Origin: Magnolia sinica
Taxonomy: Eukaryota > Streptophyta > Magnoliopsida > Magnoliales > Magnoliaceae
Assembly (NCBI RefSeq): GCF_029962835.1
Contig: NC_080590.1
Coordinates: forward strand, 59,456,001-59,520,000
Length of the DNA: 64,000 bases
Reading direction: 5' to 3'
Part shown: positions 12,627-24,247 of the stretch, in pieces
Numbering within the stretch: the stretch's first letter is position 1
Layout of the letters: each line of letters begins with the position of its first letter
The notes under the pieces: model-generated
What the model saw: the letters and a program-made list of their open reading frames with translations, nothing else
What the model was told of the DNA's origin: nothing
The model's database searches: none
Program-made: the position numbers and the translations under genes

Positions 12627-13730
12627 ATGGGAAAAGACAAAGGAAAAGTGTCCGGTGCGGGGGAGTCATCAAGATCCTCTTGATAAAAAGTGCTTGCCTC
12701 TAAAGAAAAAGCAAGAGGTCCGGAACGTGGGACCCCTACAAGGCATTACACTAGATCACATGGTGGGTCCCAGTCCGAGGCACCGACACCTCCACCAGTT
12801 AAAGTAAATCTGGTCTTGAAAAAGTTCACTGGGAGAAAGGTTATTCAGGAGAGAAAAGTCGATACGAGTTGTCAAATTCTGTATGACCTGGAACCTCTAC
12901 TTGATGCCCTAGATTGGTTGCCCATTCTTGATTTTGGCGGGCCTTGTCATTTTGAATGAACATATAATTTTTTCGCTCCCTGTCATTCTCCAACATCTGA
13001 ACCACCATCCATCACTGTATCCGTCGATGGTGATGATATGCTAATCACTCCTGAGTCTGTCGCAGGGATTTTCAATCTTACGTTATCGCCTGTAGGACTC
13101 CCAGATATGGACCTGAAAAATATTGAGACTCGGTCCAAGGTCACCAAATTCCTTTGTCATGGTCGTGACGTCCAGTGGCACTAAGGCAATGCTCTAAAAG
13201 CCAGATTCATGGAACCACGATATCGAGTCCTGCATGGTATCCTTGCTTCAAATATCTATTCTAGGGGTTCCAACCGGGCCGATCTTATGGGTTTCATGAC
13301 TATGATAATCTTTTCGGTAGCCTCAGGGATCAAAATTTTTCTACCTACTCTTATCGTACACCAGTTGGTTTATGCCTTTCATACGGCTAGGGATGTTCAC
13401 CTACCTTATCCCTGGATCATACACACAATATGCAACGTTATAGGCTTTCCAGCTACAAGTGATCCTGAACTTCCTCTCCAAACCTTCAACAGAAGCAACA
13501 TTCGAAGGATGGATTTGAAGTTTCATAAGTATCCCGAGGATCCAACTAGAGAAGATATCCAAGTAGAAGGAGAAGGTGGTGGAGGTGACGCTCCCACTGA
13601 AGGAACTGAGACAGCTGGGGATGAAGCTCCTGGAACCCATCAAGCACCGTTGACATCAACTCTCGGGTATGCTAAACGATTGAAGGTCCATCAGGATCGG
13701 ATTGGAGCGATTCAGCGGGATGTCTCCTAG
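12627..13730 (+). pseudogene. Decayed ORF resembling the putative plant transposon protein (PTTP) family
   Basis: One frame starts at ATG 12627 (MGKDKGKVSGAGESS) and continues to the stop at 13728, interrupted by stops at 12681, 12684, 12957 and 13182. Visible parts are a basic Ser/Pro-rich N-terminus, a central region with ITPESVAGIFNL and, about 60 codons later, a block RYRVLHGILASNIYSRGS...FLPTLIVHQL, then an acidic Gly/Glu-rich stretch. A short coiled-coil-like tail (VNERLTILERRI) continues in the same frame past the stop. That order fits the plant 'putative plant transposon protein' domain family, of unknown function, which is often found inside LTR elements. It takes the place of pol in this element. 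The family call is by recognition of the pattern and is not proven. Confidence 0.6.
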
Positions 13731-14420
13731 TTCCGGGAATCGGTGAACGAGAGGCTTACCATCTTGGAAAGGCGGATCCATGGAGTGTAATAGACTGTAC
13801 AACAATTAGTTGACCTGACCACCTGTCGTCAAGACGACATGCACCATCTACCTCTACTCCTCCATTGTAGTACGGGTCTCTGAATGCTATGACATTCACC
13901 CTCTCTTATCTCTGTGTATGAGCATAAGTATCTTTTTGGATGCTCTATGCTCTCATGAGTGAATGTGATAGCTCCTTAACAGTTTGACAAATTTTTTTGA
14001 CATGTTGTATATGCCCCTGTGTGGGTTTGCTACTGCTGGTTACTTCTGGGTGCCCATGAATGGGCCGGTTTTTTTATAACTGTTTCTACTGCCAAGGTTG
14101 GGCAGTATATGTTTTCTTGGATAATTTTGAATGGCTGATTATAATTTACTCCTATTTACTGCCATACTTATGCTTTAAGATCCCCTAGTTTATTCAATCT
14201 ATGATATGTGAAATGCATTTAATGTTGTGTTAATCTCACTACCTTACTTGGTCTGCTTCGCATACACTGGATCCAAATATGAGGTGTCTAAATTCACTAT
14301 TTTCATCATTATGCATCTATCTTTTCTATATGTATGCTTTCTGAATGGTAATTCTCCTTAAAGCTTCAAACTTCAATCAACATATACTCTTATGCTATCC
14401 TTTGTCAAATGACTGACAAA
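13731..14420 (+). other. Non-coding 3' region of the Sirevirus-derived element
   Basis: T-rich sequence between the second ORF and the polypurine array. No reading frame of note. Confidence 0.5.
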
Positions 14421-14698
14421 AAGGGGGAGAACGATTCAAACACCCCGACATGAAATGTGTCCTTGCTTGTGTATGATCTTGCAGGTGTTAGGGGGAGCAA
14501 CTGCACCAAGATAGGGGGAGTTTGCAGATAGGGGGAGCAACTTCTAAATCCTTCTCAATGATGTGCGTGCCCACTGGAGTAAAATTGTAAAATTGTGTAA
14601 AGTATATATACACACAATTTAGGATGTCAGTATAGAAGCTTTCTAGGGTGTTTTGGTATTTTGTCACGTAATTGAGAAAGGGGGAGATTAAAAGTACC
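14421..14698 (+). promoter_or_regulatory. Array of five polypurine tracts
   Basis: GGGGGAG occurs at 14423, 14491, 14514, 14531 and 14690, the last directly before the 3' LTR (GAGAAAGGGGGAGAT). Polypurine tracts prime plus-strand DNA synthesis, and repeated copies upstream of the 3' LTR are characteristic of Sireviruses. Confidence 0.85.
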
Positions 14699-16435
14699 CT
14701 GGTTTGTCAATTAGCGTGAGTGTTGAGTCAGCTATACTGCAGAGCTTCATAGGAAGATCAATTCAAAGCGTTTGCCTTAACTGAATGTGTACACAAGCTC
14801 GCCACAGGTAAATCTAAGCCTCACATCCCATGTCCCAAAACACCAGGTATTTAAACCCTTAAAACAAGTTAGAACATTATAGAGTTTTTAAGTTAAGAAA
14901 ACGTTTTCAAAATCAAAAAATCTTTAAGTTTTATTGCTTTGTTGATTTTATCGATACACATCTCGATATGATTGACCTGTGTTGTCGATGTCCTCGATGA
15001 TAAATTGATCCATCGGAATGAGGACAAAAGTGTCCAGCAACCACATATATCTCTAGACGGATTTATCGATGTATCGATATACCTATCGATACATCGATAT
15101 TTGAATCTCAATTCATCAAAGGTGACTCGATAATACCAACAAGCAGATCTCTGGTGCTCATGTTTTTACTTAAGAATATCATATATGCATTGATATATCG
15201 AAGCCCTCCTCGATACCATCGAAGTTCAAATCTCGATGATATCGGAAGGTTCTCGATGTTATCGGTCATGGGTATGAAGATTTTCAGCAAAATATTTTAG
15301 GTTAGTTTATTTATGATCGAGGGTCACTCGATAGAATCAATATTCAAATGTCGATGATATCGGTACGATTTCGACGACATCGAACAGGGATAAAAACTGT
15401 CCAGCAAGTTTAAACGAAAATCCCTTGGATTTATCGATGCCTCGATACAGCTATCGATATCATCGACATTCAAATTCCGATGATATCAAAGGTCCCTCGA
15501 TCATTCTTGTAAACCTGAAATATTTCAAAGCAAGTCTCTCTCATTTTCAAATGTCGAAGAATCGAACCTCACATCGATAAAATCGGAGTTTGAAATCCAA
15601 TGACATTAATACGTGTTTTGATTCCCTCGACCAGCTGGCAAAAAGTTTCAATAGCGTATGACATTTGAGTTTGTGTCATCGAGCGGCCAATCCATGCAAT
15701 CGAGAGTATACGCTCGATGATATCGACCTTGCTTGATGATATCGAACTCTGTCATAAATGAGACCGTTTTATATCCGTTGGAACTATTTGCCTATATATA
15801 GAAAGCATGTCTTTAGTTGCTGGTAGAGAAAGAAGAGAGTGCTTTTAAGTGTCTAACCTTAAATCATTTACCCAAAGCCCTTTCCCTCAAGGGAGTTCAT
15901 CCTCCAATCCACCCTCATCATTGATATTCAATAGAGTGGATTGGGGAATGAATTTTCACATTCAAGGATCCTCCAGTTACCACCGTAATGGCAAATCATT
16001 AAGCTGGAATGCCTTGAATGCATAGATGACTGGAATCACTCTATCTTCCTTATAGGAAAACATTTAAGAGAGTAGAATTACATCTTAACCTTGACCCAAC
16101 TCGTCGCCATGTATTAGTACATCATCTAAGTTGCGGATCAAGGAAGCAGAAGATTCTTCGTCAACAAAGGAGGAGATCTTCGTCAACGTGTTGAATGAGG
16201 CTCATCCACTTATCTGTAAGTAACTAGAGTCCAGAAGACCCTTGTAATCATTTCTTAGTAGGATTGGGTCTAAGGTATTTCTCACCCCTTGCAAGTCCTC
16301 TAGGAGGCATCCGGTGGGAGTGTACGTAGTAGGTGCGTTATGTTGACCCTTGCTCTGTGAAGAGCACAAACAGTTAGGGTCTTATGGAATATCCTTGACC
16401 AGTGTGCCTAAAAGTGGGTGCATTGTGTTAACCCT
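14699..16435 (+). repeat. 3' LTR of the Sirevirus-derived element, first part
   Basis: Matches 8001-9745 throughout; it begins TAAAAGTA against TGAAAGTG in the 5' LTR. It includes the TCGAT-rich stretch (about 14940-15740) and CTATATATAGAAAG near 15790. It is broken after 16435 by the level-3 element and resumes at 28626. ACCCT (16431-16435) is the left target duplication of that insertion. Confidence 0.85.
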
Positions 16436-17099
16436 TGTAAGACCTGTATCCTAACGTGTACCGTTCCGTATGCCTTTGCGGTCCTCCCGGTCGAATTTCG
16501 GCGACTTGTGATCTGTGAACGGCATCTGCGCGCGATCCTGAGCCAGATCTTGTTGGTCTAAGTCGGCTAAACCTGAGACTTATATCATTGCAACCGCGCC
16601 GTTACCGCGATTCCGATGCCACGTATTACGCGTCGAGCCGGTACCCAGGCCAGGAGATGTGGGCCCGCGTTCAGTTTGAGGAAAACACTGCACATTGTAA
16701 CTTCCAAGAGAATCTATCAAACCATCACATCAATCACATCACTTGTCAAAAGTATACCCATTAATCTATTCCATCCCTAAGTACAAAGCAACCCTTAATA
16801 GTCAACTCTATCCCTTACCCAAGTACACCCTTATATCCCTCTCTCCCATCACCCCTCTCTCCCTCTCATTTTCTTTCTCCATTTTCAAACAACACCCCAT
16901 GGAGCACCCAACGTCCATGGCTCCATGAGAGGAGCTAGTGTGGCCCACCTTTCTAACTCTCATCTCCACCTTCCGAAATCAATCTCGACCGTTGAATCGC
17001 ACCCTTTAGATCTCTAGGATGCGTTGATGGAAGAAGAAAGTCCAAGAAGAAGGTCGATTGGTGGGTGCTTCTTTCTCTCCCTCTCTCTATCATTTTGTG

Positions 17100-19270
17100 T
17101 GATGATGTGGCCGTGTGGCCCACCCGGATGGACCCCATCATGAAGCATGTATTCTATCCAAGCCATATGTATGTGGGGTCCGCTTTATATATGTGTTATA
17201 TCCACACTATCCAGCCATTTGGTGGCCCACATGTGGCACATTTGTAGGTGGGGTCCACTTTATAGGTATGTGTTTCCCAAACCGTTCAACGTCTAGGGAC
17301 GCTAGACATGGATGAAGAGTGAAGTGTGAACTGACGGTTTGTGTGCCTTCGAGCCAATGAAAATACAAATACTATTTTGAATGAAAACTTTATGGTGGGT
17401 TGCTCATGCAGGCCCCACCTTAAGGTAGGGCTTCGATCCACTCCATCCATCATGTTTCCCACCTCATTTTAGGCGTTGAGCCGAAAAAAATGAGGCTAAA
17501 CCGACTTACTGGTGGGCCATACCATAGCAAACAGTGACTTTCACCGTTTAAATTCACTAGATTTTTTCTACACGTCGGAAGATGCCCAATATTGGGCTTG
17601 ATGGACTTCAACAAAAAAAAACATGGGTGCAGCGCCTGCTGCTGTGCAGCAGACGCTGCTGGCGTCAGCATGAAAACGGGCAGGGACCCACGGCCCCAGC
17701 CATGATGTATATTTGTCATCCAAGCCGCTCATATGGTGGGCCACTTCCAACAGCGGGCCTCCCTCTGAAAATCAGCCTCATCCAATGCTCAGGTGGCCCA
17801 CGTCAGAGGAAACAGTGGGATTGAACGTATATCATTGAAACCCACGTTGGGTCCACAGAAGTTTTGGAATCAATATGAAATTTGTTTTTACTCTTCATCC
17901 AGGTCTGTGGACCTTATCAACGAGTTGGATGGCATGTAAACGTTATAGTGGGCCCCACGTGGGACCCACAGTGATGCATGTGTCTTACTCCCACCATCCA
18001 GGTGGACGGTGGAATCCACCATACGTGTTTTATAAATGCCGTACAGGCATTTGCTAGACCGCCAATAGGCCCCACCCTTGATGTCTTTGTTATATCCAAC
18101 CGTCCTTCCATCTAGGAGGCCACACGTGTGGGGCCCTACCTTGATGAATATTTTGTATCTGCACCGTCCATTTGGATGGTGCCATGTGGGCCCTGATCTT
18201 GATGCTGGTCAGGCATCCAGACCGCCCATTCATGTGGGGCGTGTCCTGAGACACTGACACTCCCACTCTCACACATATATATGTATATGATGCATATTAT
18301 ATTATAATTTTATATTTTATATTTCATTGGTGGGCCACTCCCACATGGTACCCACCTGCAAGTGGATGGGCTAGCGTACGAATACACCAGCAACACACTT
18401 GCTGTGGTAGGCATCAGTAAGTTCAGTGACCCAGACCGTCCCTCTTTTCTGATGAGCCACATGTGTGGGCCCCAACATGAGGTTTGGGTCATATCTACAC
18501 CGTCCCTTCGCTTGTTGACCTCAATCCAAGGCTTGGGTAATGAGGCAGATCCATCAGGTGGACCACACTGCAGCAAATAGTGGAGGATTGAACGTCAACC
18601 ATTGAAATCCTTTTCAGACGTTTTGGAGTAGTATAATAATATGATTCTATATATTTACATATATTATATATATGTAGATATAATATATTATGGTGGGCCC
18701 CATGTGGGACCCACCTTTGGTGGAAACTGATGGACGGTGTACCCCCCCCCCCCCCCAACAGTAATATAGTTGTTGTATTGCCTTTGGCTGACCACGTGGA
18801 CCCATCATGTGGTCCTAGTTATATGCAGCCATGTCTCCATTTGCTGTGTGGAGTCCACCTTTATTAGGCCGTCCATTTGTTGGTGTGGCGCGCACCATGA
18901 TATATGGGTTTTAATCCACACTGTCCATGGGCGTGGGTCCCACCTGATGTGAGTGTTCTATCCACGTCATCGGTGGGATTCCACCATAATTAAGTGTTGT
19001 ATCCTCACCGTCGGGTTCAAAGACGGTGGCATTCCACCATGATGTATGTGTTTCTCCACCCTGTCCATTCATTGGACGTGGTCCCACCATGGTAGCGTAT
19101 GGGGCCCACCTTGATTTAATGTATTGCATCCATACTGTCCAATCCATGGATGGTTGATGCAGGTTGACTGGGGTACCTCACACTAGCTTGATAGCTAAGG
19201 TATTGATGCCAGCAAGTTTCGTGGGGCCCACTTGATTTATGTGGTGTATTTCACACCACTCATCTGTTTT
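17100..19270 (+). repeat. Degenerate array of GTGGGCCC-CACCGTCCAT modules
   Basis: About twenty diverged units built on GTGGGCCCCACC, then TTGATGTATGTGTT, then a TATCCACACCGTCCAT-like block, with unit length varying around 60-90 bp. Clear examples start near 17940, 18068, 18128, 18690 and 19080. A run of 15 C lies at 18742-18756. ORFs in this stretch are repeat translations. Confidence 0.7.
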
Positions 19271-19329
19271 ACATCCATGACCATCCTTTCGTGCAAACTG
19301 CCATGATGAAGGTATTATATATCTATGCT

Positions 19330-20420
19330 GCCCGTTGATACGGCCCACATTGATGTATACGCGACACAGATATGAGGCCCATTATGATATATTTTGTGGC
19401 CCATTTGTCGAGCCCACCTTGATATATTTATGACCCATCCCTGAGGCCCACCTTAATATATTAGTGCAGCCCATTGATGCAGCTCATTTGATGTGTATGA
19501 TATGAGGCCCAATAATGTGGTTTATTGATGTGGCCGACTTGATGTATATAATGCCGTTAGTGTGACGTGGCCCAATGAAATGTATACACGGCCTATGTTC
19601 GAGGCCCAATATGATGTATTTGCGGCCCATTCGTTAAGGCACAATACGAAGCATTTGGGGCCCATGAGTTAAGACCCATTAAGATGTATTTGAGACCTAG
19701 GTGCAGGGCCCACTTATTATGTATTTGAGGCCCGTGCGATGAGGCCCATGGGATGTATTTGAGGCCCAGGTGCGGGGCCCACCCGTTATGTGTTCAAGGC
19801 CCGATGTGATGTGTGATTTTACCATAATGTATGTAATGATGTCTATATGGGCTACTACTTGGGAGCAATGTTGGTTAAATGTCCACTTTGATGGGCAATG
19901 ATGATTAAATGTCCATATTGTGACCTTCCCATAGGCCATGTTCGACCAATCAATGAGGCTGATTATTGATCGATTCTAATTGACATGACTGATTTGCCGA
20001 TTTTGATTATTGACTACCGATTCCGATTGTCATGGCCGATTGGCCGATTATCGATCGAGGTCAATCATCGTGGCCGATCGTGGATTCCGATTGTGATGTA
20101 TATTCTGCCCGTGGTTTGAGGCCCATTGCGATATATTTGGGACCCCTGGGTTAGGCCCATTGTGATGTATAAAAGCCCATGGGCGTGGCCCATTGTGATG
20201 TATATGTAGCCCATATGATGCGTATTAGCCCTATGTGACGCGGCCCATTATGATTGTACGAAACCCATTGTGGTGTATTTAAGGGCTAGGCTATGGAGCC
20301 ATTGTGATGTATGTTAGGCCCATGTAAAAGGCCCATCGTGATGTGTATTAAGCTCTTGAGTGAGGCCCATAGTGTTGTATATTTGTCCCTTGTGTGAGGT
20401 CATGGGTGCACTATATGTTA
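19330..20420 (+). repeat. Degenerate tandem repeats of about 40-45 bp with GGCCCA and GATGTAT
   Basis: Two blocks (about 19330-19810 and 20100-20400) of a short unit of the form GAGGCCCAT...GATGTATTTG. They are separated by a stretch rich in GATTGATCGATT-like sequence (19940-20090). The blocks lie inside the long LTR and follow the GTGGGCCC array. Confidence 0.7.
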
Positions 20421-21448
20421 GGATCTATGTGGGTCATTCCTTGGGGGCAATGTCGGTTAAATGTCCACATTGTCGAGGTCGATTGTCGATGCCGGTTATT
20501 GATACTGATTATGAGTATGTGACAGCATAGCATCATGATACATGCCCATAAGCATCATCTGCATGTTTGTTATGAGATGTGGTTGATCATTGCATATGTC
20601 ATTGAGCATGTTGTTATGAGACTCCCTGATAGGCGGAGGTTATCTCACTTGAGCACGCAATATGCACAGGATTGATGCATGATTGGATTGTATGACTCAT
20701 GCATCTCATGTTATGATTACTGTATACCCTAGCGACACCAGGGCCGTAGCCTCCACAGGCATATTGTGGATGGCCAAATGGGATACCGAGAATGTTTGGT
20801 TCTAGCATACGGGCGTCATAGATGTCCCTGGGTGAAAATCCCTAAACCTCCGTGGCCAGGAGACGCCCCAACGTCGAGACCGAGTGGATATATATGAGCG
20901 CATGAGGGCCGTATACCAGTAGGCCGCGTCTCCCACTGTGTCGTGGTCAGTTGGGAGGGGGTGTGACCTTACCCGCCTGAGTGAGGGGGCAACATCGAGG
21001 TTGAGTTTGACCAGCTTGAGAAATGGGTTCCCTATCGACGAGTCGAGCCCGATATTGACAGGCGGATAGTGAGGTCTCTTCCACTTACCCAGTTGTGCGC
21101 TCGGATAAGGGCGACAAGCTGACGTAGTGTAATAGACCTTGGTGATGATCCCAGAGATGAACTGTACTAATATGTGGATTTAGTGAGTAGGAGTTGCATA
21201 CTCATTCATGCAATCATTTATTCACTGTCCACTCGGGTTAGTGGTGCACAATTATTTTTTACGTGTCTCTTCGCAATGGCCAGGATTTCGGTTGGGGCGC
21301 GCGACTAACCTGAAATCAGGAGTTTACCACATTGAGTCTGACTATCCAAATTTAAGTATGGGACTGGTTTGGATAGAAGTCCCTTGTGATGGACCCCATA
21401 GCCCGCGATACTACGTACTATCATCCCGACTTCACACTCCAGTATGGT

Positions 21449-23519
21449 TGATGAGGGTCGAATATTGCATATCAGACCCTAATTATTACCTGATTTTACG
21501 TATATGATAATGCTTAACGGAGTATTTTAATTATATTTTTGTTGCAGGATGAAATCAGGAGCGTTAATGGAAAAGGAGTACTACAAGCGTGGATTTAATG
21601 TTCCGAAGTCACCAGAGCAAGGGATGCACTCCAGAGGACCTATATTGAATAATTTACAGGCCATGGATCCGAGGAAATCAAGCCGTTCACGCCAAAAGGC
21701 CCGAAAATGGTCCAAAATGCAAGATCACAGGGTTCCCGCCATCCACTCGGCCCGAAACTTCATACATGGCCTGAGGGCCATAAATTAACCGTATATATTA
21801 AATTTCACCCATTGGATATCGCCAGAAGTGGGCCAACGGCCAGATCATCCCCTTAATTCAGTAAGTGGGACCCACCTGATAACAGTATATGCTTCAACTT
21901 TGGTCTCAACCCCTTAATCGGGGAGACAAAACAGATGGACGGTGAAGATTTCTCCAGAACATTGTAGTGGACCCCACCTAGTGCAGCGTGTACACAGTGC
22001 ACATGTACACCCGCGCGAGCATCGGACCGGAATGCATTAGTCAAAGTCGGTTTGACCGACGTCTTCCGCAAAAAATGGAAATTTCCAGTTTTGAAACGGG
22101 TTCGCACATGCTTTTAATCGGTTGTAGTTGTGGGCCCCACTCATCGTCCGTACGGTTGATCCAGACCGTTCATCCATTCCCTGTGGCAGCCACAACCAAC
22201 GCTTAGCTGACAGAATTTGAAGACATTACGTTATTAGTTTTTCAACTGTTTAAAAAGCAGAATAGACAGTAGGTTTAAAACTCTATGGGCCGCATCAATG
22301 AACACCCAAAAATATCCCTTCCCAAATGTTTTTTCGAGAGGAATCCAATGGACGGCTTGGATTTATCAAGATAGCAACGAAGTGGGCCCCACCAACGTCA
22401 CAGCACGGTCAGTGCGAAAGAAGACGTCAGATGCTGTCCGACTTTTGCAGCGGTTGTGGCCCACCATATTTGATCAGATGGAAGATCTGATCCGTTCATC
22501 ATGTAGAGAACTCGAAAACGTCCTAAGGGACGGTATTTATTTGGAAACTGAGCGAGGAAAGAAAAGCGGTTTTGCGTCTGAACTTGGCTGCGAAAAGGAG
22601 TACGCATGCTGTTGCGGAAGATCTTCCGTTGTTGCTGCGTAAATAGCTGTCCAGCTCTCCACCGCACCTAACAGCTATAAAAGAAAGAGAGCAGCAGAAG
22701 GGAGGGGGCGTTTTTGGGGAGAGAGAAGAAAGCAGAGAGAAGATAGGGGATTTTGGAACGTGAGAGCATTGAACGTGCGTGCATTCAATGTGGAGGAGCT
22801 TCCCTGAAGAGAGTTTTTTGTCTTTTTATTCTATATTTTTTTTCTCTAGCTTAATCATGTTCATGCTAGGCTAAACTTCTTAGCTAGGGTTGAGATGAAG
22901 CCCCTAATTTGAACAACTCTTGCATGTGTTGATTTTATCTGAATTTGATTGGGTTGTTTCTTTCTCTAGTGTGCTTAACCGAAACCTCTGTACTTCTCCA
23001 TTCTATGAGCTTAACCAAAGTCTAGTTATGGATGTTGTTTGGAATCTTATTCTAGGTGCTTGTGTCTGATCATGAACAGGTTTCCTATAGAGGAAGAAAC
23101 AGGAATCTACATCTCTTCATACCTGACCATGGATGGAAAGATGTGATCCATTTGCTTTAAGGGATTATACATTCCGTGTGCTCGACCAAGGACATAGTTT
23201 GTGATTTCTTTAATTTATATCAATCTGAATAGGGTGAATCAGCAAGTAAAACAATGGTTAGGATAATTAGGGGTGGATTCGAAAGTCCTAGTCTTCTCCT
23301 TGATTGAATATTGCTCCTTGTTCTTAGTTATTTTCCATATATTTGTGTTAGTAGTTTGCTCAATTATTTATTGGATTAGTTAAGAAGAATCGTGGATTTA
23401 AATTGTGACAACCAGTCCTCGTGGGAACGATCTCATAATACGTACCATATTTACATCTGATTCGTATACTTGCGAGTTTAAAATCAGTTAAATCAGATTG
23501 ATTTAAAAATAAAACATCA
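21449..23519 (+). repeat. Plus-oriented 5' LTR of the Athila/Tat-type element
   Basis: Starts TGATG; the sequence ACATCA at 23519 is the best candidate for its end, though the end could lie up to the primer site at 23564. TATAAAAG at 22676-22683 is a good promoter candidate. The first 1.3 kb is repeated, inverted, at 26359-27693. An ORF of about 110 codons near 22298-22642 is non-genic LTR sequence. Confidence 0.7.
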
Positions 23520-23563
23520 AGTTTATTTAGGATAAAATAAAGAAAAAAGAGAATAAAAAAAAA

Positions 23564-23582
23564 TGGTTCCGTTGCCGGGATC
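23564..23582 (+). promoter_or_regulatory. Primer binding site, tRNA-Asp type
   Basis: TGGTTCCGTTGCCGGGATC matches the complement of the 3' end of plant tRNA-Asp (TGGCGCCGTTGCCGGGGAT) with few changes. This primer is the usual one for Athila/Tat elements. Confidence 0.7.
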
Positions 23583-24247
23583 TGTTTCGGTCCAATTGGA
23601 TTTAGGATTCTCTCTTATTATAATTCATAGACTTAGGATTTTACTAACTTTAGATTAAAGTTTTTTTTTAGAAACTAACCTATTTTCTGTTTTGTAGGGT
23701 CCTGACATAAACTTCTAATTTGGTAATCCCTTTCTAAATTCTCTACTTTTTCTAATTTTTACTTTTAGAATTAGGGTTTTATTTTTTAGAAATTTTCTAA
23801 TTTTAGGCTTGTTTTTTTTAGAAATTTTCTATTTTGTAATTTTAGATTTAGATTCTTCTTTCAAGTAACTTTCTATTTTCTAGTTTTAGAAATTTTTCCC
23901 TTTTTTAGAAACTAACTTAGCTTTTTATTTTTAAGATTAGAAACTTTCTTTTTTAGAAATTAACCGTTGCTTAGGATTTTTCTAGCATTATTTTAGGAAA
24001 TTTAATTTATTTTTATTTTTATTTTATGTTTACAGGAATTGAGGAAGGAAGCTGCTAAATAAGATTGTCTTCAAAAGGAGGAGCTCCCAAATCTTCAGAC
24101 ATCCATCATCTCCTTTTCCGGGTTCTTCCTTCTAATTCTCGTTTACATAGCTTTCTCTTGTTTTTAGGAATTCATAATTTTTATTTTTTTTTCTCTTAGG
24201 TTACATCTTAGTTTAGTTTTCTTTCTTACATTGCAATAACATAGTTT

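Noticed and set aside
18742..18756. C-run as an assembly gap or junction
   Set aside because: The sequence on both sides continues the same repeat array, so a simple homopolymer is enough.
17115..19147. Many ORFs of 60-90 codons on both strands
   Set aside because: They come from the GTGGGCCC repeat array, which lacks stops by composition; none shows a domain.
22298..22642. ORF of 114 codons as a small gene
   Set aside because: It lies within an LTR, and the same sequence is present inverted at 26410-26760 with changed frames.
23564..23582. tRNA-Asp fragment as an RNA gene
   Set aside because: It is complementary to the tRNA 3' end and lies between an LTR and gag, as a primer site should.
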